Part shown: piece by piece, positions 37,563-45,464 of the stretch
Position numbering within the stretch: the first letter of the stretch is position 1
How the letters are laid out: each line of letters begins with the position of its first letter
Assembly: GCF_012844345.1 (NCBI RefSeq)
Contig: NZ_CP051625.1
Location: 2,976,001 to 3,040,000 of the forward strand
Reading direction: 5' to 3'
Origin: Pseudomonas sp. gcc21
Lineage (GTDB): Bacteria > Pseudomonadota > Gammaproteobacteria > Pseudomonadales > Pseudomonadaceae
DNA: 64,000 nucleotides
Notes under the pieces: model-generated
What the model saw: the letters and a program-made list of their open reading frames with translations, nothing else
The model's database searches: none
What the model was told of the DNA's origin: nothing
Made by a program: the position numbers and the translations under genes

Positions 37563-38198
37563 ATGGCTCGACGCACCAAAGAGGAAGCGCAGGAAACCCG
37601 TAACCAGATTATTCAGGCGGCGGGTGTGTGCTTTCACAAAAAGGGCATTTCCCGCACCTCACTGGCCGAGATAGCTGCGGCTGCCGGGGTCACACGCGGC
37701 GCCATTTACTGGCACTTCGAGGACAAGACTGAACTGCTGGCTGCGCTGTTGGAAACCGCTCACATGCCACTGCAACCACTCGGCGAAGCCAGCCGGAACG
37801 AGGGCGAGCCCGATCCCCTTGGGCGGCTGCGGGAGTTGTTAGTGATGATATTTCGGCGTGTAGCGCTGGATCCAGGCATCCGGCGTATCAACGAAATCAT
37901 ATTTCACAAATGTGAATACACCGACGAGATGTGCGGCTTGCGCCAGCGCATTCAGGATTTTCGCAGCCTCTGTGACCAGAACATCGAAAGCGCATTGCGC
38001 CTTGCCATGGTCAGAGGTCAGTTGCCGGCCGATCTGGATGCTGCCCTGGCCAGCCGCTGCGTGCATAGCTTTATCAGCGGAACCGTTGATCAGTGGTTGA
38101 TGAACCCGGAGGGCCTGAACTTGCCGGACAAAGCGCCGCAGCTGGTCGACGCACTGCTCGACATGCTCAAATTGAGCCCAGCGTTACGTTTGGCATGA
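37563..38198 (+). CDS. ttgR: TetR family repressor of the RND pump (TtgR/AcrR-like)
   Basis: 211 residues starting M-A-R-R-T-K-E-E-A-Q-E-T-R. The HTH is I-S-R-T-S-L-A-E-I-A-A-A-A-G-V-T-R-G-A-I-Y-W-H-F-E-D-K-T-E-L. The ligand domain follows the TtgR/AcrR layout. It should bind the palindrome upstream and be released by hydrophobic drugs or plant phenolics, inducing the divergent pump. Assigned from HTH similarity, length and gene arrangement. Confidence 0.92.
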   Translation: MARRTKEEAQETRNQIIQAAGVCFHKKGISRTSLAEIAAAAGVTRGAIYWHFEDKTELLAALLETAHMPLQPLGEASRNEGEPDPLGRLRELLVMIFRRVALDPGIRRINEIIFHKCEYTDEMCGLRQRIQDFRSLCDQNIESALRLAMVRGQLPADLDAALASRCVHSFISGTVDQWLMNPEGLNLPDKAPQLVDALLDMLKLSPALRLA

Positions 38199-38627
38199 GG
38201 GCTCCCCTGCGGGTGCAGGCGAGGCGTCGTGGCTGTCCATAGGGTGAGCGACGGGACAATGCCAGACGCTCTACAGTTCCGGTTCCAGCCTTAACGCCAA
38301 AACTTTTTCGATAGATGGTGATCGTACCTTCGTCGGATAGTGCGACGGTGATCCGCATTCGGCAAATCTGAATACTGAGCTAGGCTTCATTCATTGATGG
38401 CTAAATGCTGGCCACGCGTGCCGATTGCACTTCGATACCCGCATTCGCATACCTGTTCGGTTCGACTGGCAACAAGGCCAATTTTTCCGGAACGAACACT
38501 GGGAAGATCAGCCGCAACGAGTGGCAATGAAGCGCGTTTCGGGCAGCCCAGTGTGCTGATGACGTCCGTCTGGTACGGTCGTTCACGTGGTTTTGTGATT
38601 TTTTTTATTCCCAAGGGGTTAAGGACT
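38199..38627. other. Intergenic region upstream of the GH79-like gene
   Basis: 429 bases. A frame continuous with the lipoprotein gene is open from 38394, but its translation is not protein-like and no ribosome-binding site precedes that ATG. No terminator for the tetR gene was identified. Confidence 0.45.
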
Positions 38628-40499
38628 ATGGACCAAACTGGCACACAGGACTCAATGAGCAGCCAGAGGCCAGTGGGCGCTATGCGCTTCGCCGGCCCGG
38701 TCAAACTGGCTACATCGCTGTGCTGGGCTGTGCTGTTGGCCGGTTGCGCTGCCAGCGGGCCGGATACCCCGGCTGAAACGGTCGGCGCTACTCAGCCGTT
38801 CACCGCATCGCCAACTTCCATTACCGCAGGCCAGACGACCCAGCTCGCCTGGAACCTTGACAATGTTCGGTCGGTGAAACTGGGTGAGCTGACCGCTACG
38901 CCCGAGTCGTCGGCTATCGTTGCGCCAGCACAGACCACAACCTATACCTTGTCTGCTACCAACACCCAGGGTGAGCCAGTCGAATATGAGGTGACCGTCA
39001 ACGTCGACGAAGGCCCAAGCGTGCTGGCCAATGTTTCGATTGACCCGGAACAGACCGGGCCACGCATACCCGAACGATTTCTTGGTTTGTCCCATGAATG
39101 GGGGCAGGCGCAGATGATGATGGGCGACCCGGCGATTGGAACCAATCCTATCTATCGTCAGTTGCTGACCAACCTGATGGAGCGCAGCGGCAGTCCCTTG
39201 TCGCTGCGTATCGGCGGCGGCAGCACCGACCGTACCGGCGAACCGGCGCCAGACACCGTTACGCCCATGGCGCAGCTTGCGCGCGACCTGAATGCTGCAG
39301 GACATGGGGTATCTTTTTTCATGGGGCTCAACATGGGCGCTGGTGTGCCCGGTCTGGCAGCGCTGCAGGCCAGAACCTATGTTCAGGATATGCCGGTCGG
39401 TTCGATCGAAGGGCTTGAATTAGGCAATCAGCCTGACCTGTTTGTGCACAACGACCATCGAGATAGTGGCTATGATTTTGAAGACTATATGGGAGAGTTC
39501 CGCTTCTTTGCCCGCCAGATCATGACCAACATTCCCGGCGGGCCGCCTCTGGTGGGTCCATCAATGGCCGGGTTCGCTGGCAGCGCGCCTTTTCCCCTCG
39601 TTGAAGCGTCGGATTTCGGCACGCCATTAGAGCTGGAGCGGCTGCTTACACAAGAGCACCAGACCATCGGCGTAGTCAGCCAGCATGCCTATAACGGCGG
39701 CAGCTCAGCCTGCGGAGGCGATCCCCAGCCGGGATTTTTGTTGCAGCCCGATGCCGTGACCGACAACCGCGAAGCCGCTGAACCCTATGTCAAAGTGGCC
39801 ACCAAAATGGCCAAACCGTACCGCCTGACTGAAATGAATTCGATCATGTGTGCGGGCGAGCCGGGTATCAGCGATGCCTTCGAGGCCACGCTGTGGACCG
39901 CCGATGCCCTGTTCGAATACGCCTACGCGGGTATCAATGGCGTTAATATTCACAGCAACACCTGGAACACCACGCATAGCTGGGATCTGTATGGCGCGTT
40001 CCTGTTTGACGTGCCGGAGGCGCAGTACCAGGCGTCGACTACCGAGGCTCAGGCGCCCGCTGATGCGCGATTCCCGGCCGGGTATCAATTGAGAAAAGTG
40101 CTGCCTGTGTATTACGGCATGTTGTTTTTCGCCGAAGCGGCAAGCAACCGGGCGGAAATGTTGCCTATCTCACTGGCCACCGATGTAAACGTAAAGGCCT
40201 GGGCGACCCGTGACCCTGACACCAACCGGATTTCCCTGGCCCTGATCAATAAGGATCCAAGTGCGTCAGGGCCGGTTCGGGTCACCATCCCGGGTTACGC
40301 CATCGGCGAGGTAAAGCGTCTGCTGGCGCCGTCGTTCGATGCGCAACAGGGCATCAGCCTTGGTGGCCAGACCTTTGACGGCAGTCAGGACGGCCGCCCG
40401 GTGGGCGTTGAGTACCGGGAGCTGATCGAAGCGCAGGACGGCACCTTTACCGTCGCGGTAGGCCCCACCAGTGCGGTACTGCTGACACTGAACAGATAA
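38628..40499 (+). CDS. GH79-like glycoside hydrolase lipoprotein, acid/base Glu replaced
   Basis: 623 residues. L-L-A-G-C places the lipid Cys at residue 40; a start at 38682 would make the signal a more usual 22 residues. An Ig-like domain (about 50-125) precedes a TIM-barrel resembling GH79 beta-glucuronidase/heparanase proteins: S-L-R-I-G-G-G-S-T-D-R-T-G, then E-L-G-N-Q-P-D-L-F and R-L-T-E-M-N-S. The nucleophile would be E402. The acid/base position of the usual N-E-P motif is Gln268, so activity may be altered or lost. A beta-rich C-terminal domain follows. Probably outer-membrane anchored and monocistronic. Confidence 0.8.
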   Translation: MDQTGTQDSMSSQRPVGAMRFAGPVKLATSLCWAVLLAGCAASGPDTPAETVGATQPFTASPTSITAGQTTQLAWNLDNVRSVKLGELTATPESSAIVAPAQTTTYTLSATNTQGEPVEYEVTVNVDEGPSVLANVSIDPEQTGPRIPERFLGLSHEWGQAQMMMGDPAIGTNPIYRQLLTNLMERSGSPLSLRIGGGSTDRTGEPAPDTVTPMAQLARDLNAAGHGVSFFMGLNMGAGVPGLAALQARTYVQDMPVGSIEGLELGNQPDLFVHNDHRDSGYDFEDYMGEFRFFARQIMTNIPGGPPLVGPSMAGFAGSAPFPLVEASDFGTPLELERLLTQEHQTIGVVSQHAYNGGSSACGGDPQPGFLLQPDAVTDNREAAEPYVKVATKMAKPYRLTEMNSIMCAGEPGISDAFEATLWTADALFEYAYAGINGVNIHSNTWNTTHSWDLYGAFLFDVPEAQYQASTTEAQAPADARFPAGYQLRKVLPVYYGMLFFAEAASNRAEMLPISLATDVNVKAWATRDPDTNRISLALINKDPSASGPVRVTIPGYAIGEVKRLLAPSFDAQQGISLGGQTFDGSQDGRPVGVEYRELIEAQDGTFTVAVGPTSAVLLTLNR

Positions 40500-40592
40500 T
40501 GAACCCGAAAGAGCTGCCCGAGCGGGCGTCTGCTGTGATGCGGCAACATCCCTGCCGCTAACAGAACAGTCCCGCTGCCGGGCGGGGCTGCT

Positions 40593-40766
40593 TCAGAGCG
40601 CTACCGCGTTGCTCACGTGGTAAAACACCAGCGCCAACATGCACAGCGTGCCCATCCACAGGAGCGCGATACCAGCCGGCTTCTCTCTCAAGCTGAAGCC
40701 AATCCCGATCAGAATGAACCCCAGCATGAAAATGGCGAACGTCGGCCAGAAAAACAGAATATCCAT
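40593..40766 (-). CDS. Small hydrophobic membrane protein, 57 residues
   Basis: An ATG with AGGAAG upstream opens a 57-residue frame with two hydrophobic helices (about residues 3-22 and 32-50) joined by a short basic turn S-L-R-E-K-P. Ends V-S-N-A-V-A-L. The composition and ribosome-binding site make it a convincing small inner-membrane protein of unknown function; similar short proteins are widespread in Pseudomonas. It is convergent with the GH79-like gene. Confidence 0.75.
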   Translation of the reverse strand: MDILFFWPTFAIFMLGFILIGIGFSLREKPAGIALLWMGTLCMLALVFYHVSNAVAL

Positions 40767-41074
40767 CGAAACGTACTTCCTGAAGCGCTACCCGCGAACC
40801 GAATGGCCCGCACGGAACGCCATTGAGCGTTGAGTTTTCAGCCGATATGAATGGGCCCCGAACTCGAAGTATGAAGCAAGCGCAACGATAGCGACAGGGC
40901 AGGGGTACGCTGGAGCGGCGCACGCTGCTGGCATCGCCGAGCCAGAGCCTCGTTGCGGCAGGTCATCGCATTGAAGATCGACTCGCGGACGGTCCTGGCA
41001 CGCTTGATGCTTTGAGATAGTGGCGACGTGATATCGTCAAAATTATGTCTTTAGCCAGATGCAGGGAATCAAGC
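40767..41074. other. Intergenic region, nothing recognised
   Basis: 308 bases between two divergent small genes. It presumably contains both promoters. No RNA or protein-like frame was recognised. Confidence 0.4.
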
Positions 41075-41278
41075 ATGACCAAAGCCAGAGCCGAGCGCCG
41101 AAAAGATCCCAAGATGCGTGCGCATGTCGACCAGATGATCGCTTCGGGCGCAGTTATTCTGGGACGTAAACCGCTGAAGATTATCTACCGCGGCAAACTT
41201 CATACCTTGAGTAACGGCGTATTGATCAGCGAGGGCTTGAACTTCTGGCCGATCGATGCGGTTGTCGTGGAAGTTTGA
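41075..41278 (+). CDS. Hypothetical protein, 67 residues
   Basis: The translation M-T-K-A-R-A-E-R-R-K-D-P-K-M-R-A-H-V-D-Q then a short beta-rich part ending W-P-I-D-A-V-V-V-E-V looks protein-like. An upstream in-frame ATG at 41045 would add 10 residues; the chosen start has a weak AGGGA before it. Charged N-terminus and no signal peptide suggest a cytoplasmic protein. Function unknown. Confidence 0.55.
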   Translation: MTKARAERRKDPKMRAHVDQMIASGAVILGRKPLKIIYRGKLHTLSNGVLISEGLNFWPIDAVVVEV

Positions 41279-41333
41279 GTGGGACGCGAGCCGAGATCGG
41301 TTGAACGCTGGTTTTTTGGATCATCCAAAGACG

Positions 41334-41373
41334 GTTCAGGCGTTCAGGCGTTCAGGCGTTCAGGCGTTCAGGC
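41334..41373. repeat. Tandem repeat, five copies of an 8-bp unit GTTCAGGC
   Basis: Five exact contiguous copies. The last copy includes the stop codon of the response-regulator gene read from the minus strand. Such a repeat can slip during replication and alter the end of that protein. Confidence 0.9.
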
Positions 41374-41751
41374 CTGGATCAATTGCTTGATAACGCTTAG
41401 CAACTCGTCAAGGTCGGCAGGCTTTTGCAGATAGGCATCGGCGATTTCACGAGGGTCAATGCCGGCGGGTAACGCAGCACTCATGATCAGAACCGGGATG
41501 TCTGCATATTTCGGCTCAGCACGCACCGCCGAGATCAATTCCGCTCCGGTCAGATAGGGCATCATGTAGTCGGTGATGATGAGGTCGGGTCGCTCTTCCG
41601 CCAGCTGATCAAGCGCATCGCGCCCGTGGTCGGCGCTGAGCACCCGGTAACCCTCTTCCTCCAGCAATATGGCTAACGTAAACAGAATGCTGGGTTCGTC
41701 ATCAACGAGCAGGATGCATAGGGTCTTATCGGTGAGCTGAGAATGGCTCAT
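41368..41751 (-). CDS. CheY-like response regulator
   Basis: 127 residues, a lone receiver domain. Acidic pocket D17/D18 in L-L-V-D-D-E-P-S, phosphoacceptor D61 in I-I-T-D-Y-M-M-P and a Lys in Y-L-Q-K-P-A-D-L-D-E. It directly follows the KaiC-like gene without a gap and should form a signalling pair with it or with a remote kinase. The stop codon lies in the tandem octamer repeat. Confidence 0.92.
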   Translation of the reverse strand: MSHSQLTDKTLCILLVDDEPSILFTLAILLEEEGYRVLSADHGRDALDQLAEERPDLIITDYMMPYLTGAELISAVRAEPKYADIPVLIMSAALPAGIDPREIADAYLQKPADLDELLSVIKQLIQA

Positions 41752-43221
41752 CTAATTGTCGCCTTGGATCCGGCGCGGATGTCCATGCCCGGTCTGGATA
41801 TCGTCGACGCGCCGGAACCGCTCATCAATCACCACGCCGTCATCCGTAATGAAGAACTCACGAATGGCTGGGTCAAACGCGCTGGAGCGAACTTTTAGCA
41901 CCGCGATAGAGCGCCGGATCGAGCTGTCGAGTTCCAGGTAGCGCAACAACAGAATATTCTGGGCTGCTGCCGATATAGCACCGAACTTCATGCTGATATC
42001 GCCGCTCATCAGTTCTTCGGTTTCCAATGTACAGGTCACGGTAACGCCTTCTGTGTGAAGCACGTTGGTTAACGCGGCGAGATAGCGACCCATACGGTCA
42101 GGGTATACAGCAGACTGCTGAATCGCGTTGATACCGTCGATAAACAGGCGTTTGACGTTGCGCCGGCGTACGGCTTCGAGCAATCGATAGCCGAGTTCAT
42201 CCAGCGTATTTTCGGTAGCCGGTTGCCAGATCACTTCGACAATCCCGTCGCGGACGAGCGCCTCAAGCTCGATACCCAAAGCCTGCGCCTTGTCGACCAG
42301 GTCATCCTCGCTTTGATAGAAGCTGAAGATCAACCCCGGCTCGTGCGGCGCGGACTGCGCAATAAACTGCAGCCCGAGCGTTGTCTTACCGATCCCGGAG
42401 GGGCCGACATAGAGCGTGGCAGATCCGGTTCGAACGCCACCGCCCATTATCCGGTCCAGGCTGGGGATACCCGTTGAAAGGTTGGTTCTGTTGGTTACCG
42501 GCCCTCGGGTGCGCCCCAGGCTGCTTTCGAGTCGAGGAAACACACGTATCCCTTCGTCGGAAATACGCGCCATGTGGTTGCCTGAAATAAAGCCGCTACC
42601 CCGGAATTTGTGCACCTGAAAATAGCGGTGGCTGTGGTAGTCAATCTGCTGTCTGCCCAATTCGAACCAGCCATCAACCATGGTGTACTCGGGGCTATGT
42701 GGACCGCGTGCACTGTTGGTCAATAACAGGATGGTGGTGCCGGTGAGGTTGGCAAAGGTCGAGAGATTATTGACGAACTTGCGAAACTCACCCTCTGTGT
42801 GAACGCTCTCTTCCAGTACGAACAACCCATCGAGGACAATCAGCGACGCGTTACGGGTTTTGCGCTCGCGGCTCAATAAACGCAGGATACCATCGAGCCC
42901 TTCCTGCTCCAGCACGCTGAATGCGCTTTCGTAGTACACCGACTCAGGGACCTGATCTCCGTCGAAATAGCTCAACCCGCTCAGGTGCTCGACCATGCGA
43001 TCATGCGATTCGGAAAGCAGGGTCACATACAGCGATTGCTCGCCAAGTGATGCCCTGTGGAAGCACACCTGGTTCGCCAGGATCGTTTTACCAGCGCCAG
43101 GGGAGCCCTGAACGATATAAACGGCAGCTGGGATCATGCCTCCGCGCAATACAGTGTCCAGGCCTATTACACCAGTGGTGAAACGGGGGCGAGGGGATTT
43201 GCAAGGGGCTGATTCGCTCAT
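41752..43221 (-). CDS. KaiC-like double-domain ATPase
   Basis: 489 residues with two RecA-like KaiC domains. The first P-loop is G-S-P-G-A-G-K-T (39-46) and the second G-P-S-G-I-G-K-T (about 272-279). V-I-G-L-D-T-V-L-R-G-G and G-I-P-S-L-D-R-I-M-G-G-G precede them. There is no KaiA or KaiB nearby, so this is not a cyanobacterial-type clock; KaiC homologues with a response regulator occur in many heterotrophs in stress or signalling roles. Co-transcribed with the receiver gene that follows. Confidence 0.9.
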   Translation of the reverse strand: MSESAPCKSPRPRFTTGVIGLDTVLRGGMIPAAVYIVQGSPGAGKTILANQVCFHRASLGEQSLYVTLLSESHDRMVEHLSGLSYFDGDQVPESVYYESAFSVLEQEGLDGILRLLSRERKTRNASLIVLDGLFVLEESVHTEGEFRKFVNNLSTFANLTGTTILLLTNSARGPHSPEYTMVDGWFELGRQQIDYHSHRYFQVHKFRGSGFISGNHMARISDEGIRVFPRLESSLGRTRGPVTNRTNLSTGIPSLDRIMGGGVRTGSATLYVGPSGIGKTTLGLQFIAQSAPHEPGLIFSFYQSEDDLVDKAQALGIELEALVRDGIVEVIWQPATENTLDELGYRLLEAVRRRNVKRLFIDGINAIQQSAVYPDRMGRYLAALTNVLHTEGVTVTCTLETEELMSGDISMKFGAISAAAQNILLLRYLELDSSIRRSIAVLKVRSSAFDPAIREFFITDDGVVIDERFRRVDDIQTGHGHPRRIQGDN

Positions 43222-43420
43222 GCGTGTTCCTGAATACCAAGATAGTGGCGTAAATGCTGGCCGAGGGAGCTGTGCCCGAATTTTCGAGTGGATGATCCCG
43301 CGATAGGTTCAAAGCGGCTGTCGTGTAAATGACAGAACGCAGGACAGGTCTCGACAATTGCGGATTGAACGCTCGAAATGGCGTATTGGGTCCCAGGTCT
43401 GCTCGACCGTTCGATCAAAT

Positions 43421-45184
43421 TCAGCGGACACTATCCAGACTCTGCACGGCAAGATCCAGTGCTTTGTACATATCCAGCCTGGCTGAATGGCCAACGTCAG
43501 GGTTGTTCAATTCATTACCTCGCTCGGAGGGCAGAATCGGCGCGGTGAGGTCGTCCGCTTCCATCGGTTCGAAATCGTGTTCTTCACCGATCGTCATGGC
43601 GCTGCGCCGCAGCAACATGCGTAACTGGCTTGGTTCAAGATCAGGGTTGATGGACAGCATGGCCGCCAGCAACCCGGCGACCAGTGGGGTGGCGTAGGAC
43701 GTGCCGCAGTGCTCGGCGCCTTTTTCGTGTGGTGTTGGAGTAGAGCCCCGGACGCAGGCTGCAGCGGTTATATCGACCCGCATATCGATGTTCGACGCCT
43801 TGCGGCGGATGGCATATTGCGGATCGTCGACACTGACATTTTCGTTACTGCGCTGGTGACCACCCACTACAAACAGTTGATCGGTAATAAAAGACGAGGG
43901 CAACCGGTACTCATCGCGCCCGGAAAAGGATGATCCATTGCCCGCTGAATTGACCACCACCACATCAGGGTGCTCGCTGCGCAGCCACAGAAAAAATTCC
44001 TCAAGCAGTTCTTCATAGCCGCTCATGGCGATGCCGGAGCGGACCAGCGAATCGATCGGATCGCCTTTCACATCGATCGCGCCGATCCGGTGAATGCCCC
44101 AGCTCCAGTTGAGTACCCGGGCACCGTCCTGCACCAGGTTTACCGACGCAGCGATGTTGGCAGTGATACCCGCATCCGAGCTGCGATCAACGATCACATC
44201 AAAGCCCGGCCCGACATCGTCCAGCGCACTCAGGAAACCGCTGTTCCCGCCATCGTCCCAGCCCGCTGCGAGAATACCGGCCACCGTGGTGCCATGTCCG
44301 TCAGCCTTGCCAGCATCGCGGGCATATACGCAGGTGCGGCTTTTGTCCTTACGGCAATCGCCTGTGTAACCGGCGAAATCAGGGGCATCGAAATCCACGT
44401 CCCGCTCGATCAGACCCAGGCGGATCGGGTGGGTTTTGATCGTGTTCTCCTCTCCCTTCAATCGACGCTGGTAGAAGTTCACCGCATCCATGAGCCGGTT
44501 GGATGCCCACTCTTCATTTTCCTTCGCAGAAGCGGTATCGCTGTCGCGCTCGATATTCTTTTCTGCCCCGGACTCTTCGATCACAACCGCGTCCACGCTC
44601 ACCTCGTTTCCGAGGCGCAGCACCGCAGCGTCACGCTCATCCAGATTGCTGGCCGGTAACCGAAGCTGGTAGGTGTTCAGCGGCGGAATCGCACCGACCA
44701 CCTTCGCGTCATATTTTTCAGCCAGCTGGCGCGCCTCTTCAGCGCCGTCGTGCTGTTCCTCGATAATCACGCTGACCAGATTCAGGTAGGTGGTCAGCCC
44801 GTCAGCGTTTTCAACAACTTCATCCTCATCAGCTGCCAGCACATAGCTTGAGCCGAGGCTCAGCCACACCGGGTTGCTGGATTCACCGTTCTGCTCCAGC
44901 CAAAGCGGACCACTCTCGGCATCATCCGCATCGAGCTGGAACCTGATCAGATCGTCGGCACCGCTGCGCGGCTCGATCTGCAAGGGCTCACCGTTCAGCC
45001 TCGCCTGCCAATCGCCCGAGGCGAGACCGCTGGCCTGCACGCAGAACGTCAACTGTTTATCGTCCAGCACATCGCCGCAACGTTGCAGTTGGGTGATACG
45101 CAGCGGCTCGGCCGCAGCGGTGGCCGTGGCGAACAGCCACGCCGCGGTAAGTAAAAGCGGTATGTGACACTTGATACGACTCAC
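43421..45184 (-). CDS. S8 family (subtilisin-like) serine peptidase, Asp of triad is Glu
   Basis: 587 residues starting at GTG, which gives a clean signal peptide (H-I-P-L-L-L-T-A-A-W-L-F-A-T-A-T-A-A-A). An N-terminal beta-rich prodomain of about 240 residues precedes the subtilisin domain. His297 lies in G-H-G-T-T-V-A-G and Ser496 in C-G-T-S-Y-A-T-P. The position of the catalytic Asp reads L-I-E-R-D-V-D-F-D, placing Glu260 there. It is probably exported to the periplasm or beyond. Upstream in-frame sequence to 45427 is not protein-like. Confidence 0.86.
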   Translation of the reverse strand: MSRIKCHIPLLLTAAWLFATATAAAEPLRITQLQRCGDVLDDKQLTFCVQASGLASGDWQARLNGEPLQIEPRSGADDLIRFQLDADDAESGPLWLEQNGESSNPVWLSLGSSYVLAADEDEVVENADGLTTYLNLVSVIIEEQHDGAEEARQLAEKYDAKVVGAIPPLNTYQLRLPASNLDERDAAVLRLGNEVSVDAVVIEESGAEKNIERDSDTASAKENEEWASNRLMDAVNFYQRRLKGEENTIKTHPIRLGLIERDVDFDAPDFAGYTGDCRKDKSRTCVYARDAGKADGHGTTVAGILAAGWDDGGNSGFLSALDDVGPGFDVIVDRSSDAGITANIAASVNLVQDGARVLNWSWGIHRIGAIDVKGDPIDSLVRSGIAMSGYEELLEEFFLWLRSEHPDVVVVNSAGNGSSFSGRDEYRLPSSFITDQLFVVGGHQRSNENVSVDDPQYAIRRKASNIDMRVDITAAACVRGSTPTPHEKGAEHCGTSYATPLVAGLLAAMLSINPDLEPSQLRMLLRRSAMTIGEEHDFEPMEADDLTAPILPSERGNELNNPDVGHSARLDMYKALDLAVQSLDSVR

Positions 45185-45464
45185 GATCAGAGACTCTCTG
45201 GCAATACTGCTGGCGACCCAGTGCCGCCGCTTGCTTTTGTATGACCGCGAAATGAAGGGAGGTTTCGTTTTTGGGGGAGCGGATGGCTTCCAGCTAGGGA
45301 ACAGCGGAATATACCGCTTCCATTTGGGTGCTGAACGCAGCGGAGTAGAGCTAGCTGCCGGATGAGTCCCCTCCCATGAAAGCACGCCGCTGGACAATAT
45401 CTCGACCACTGGTAACCTGGCGAACACCCAATCAGGCGCGAATCAGCAGTAAGGAAACTACCGC

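Noticed and set aside
41334-41373. CRISPR array
   Set aside because: The repeats are 8 bp, contiguous and without spacers; no cas genes occur in the window.
41752-43221. A circadian clock operon
   Set aside because: A KaiC-like protein is present but no kaiA or kaiB, so clock function is not supported.
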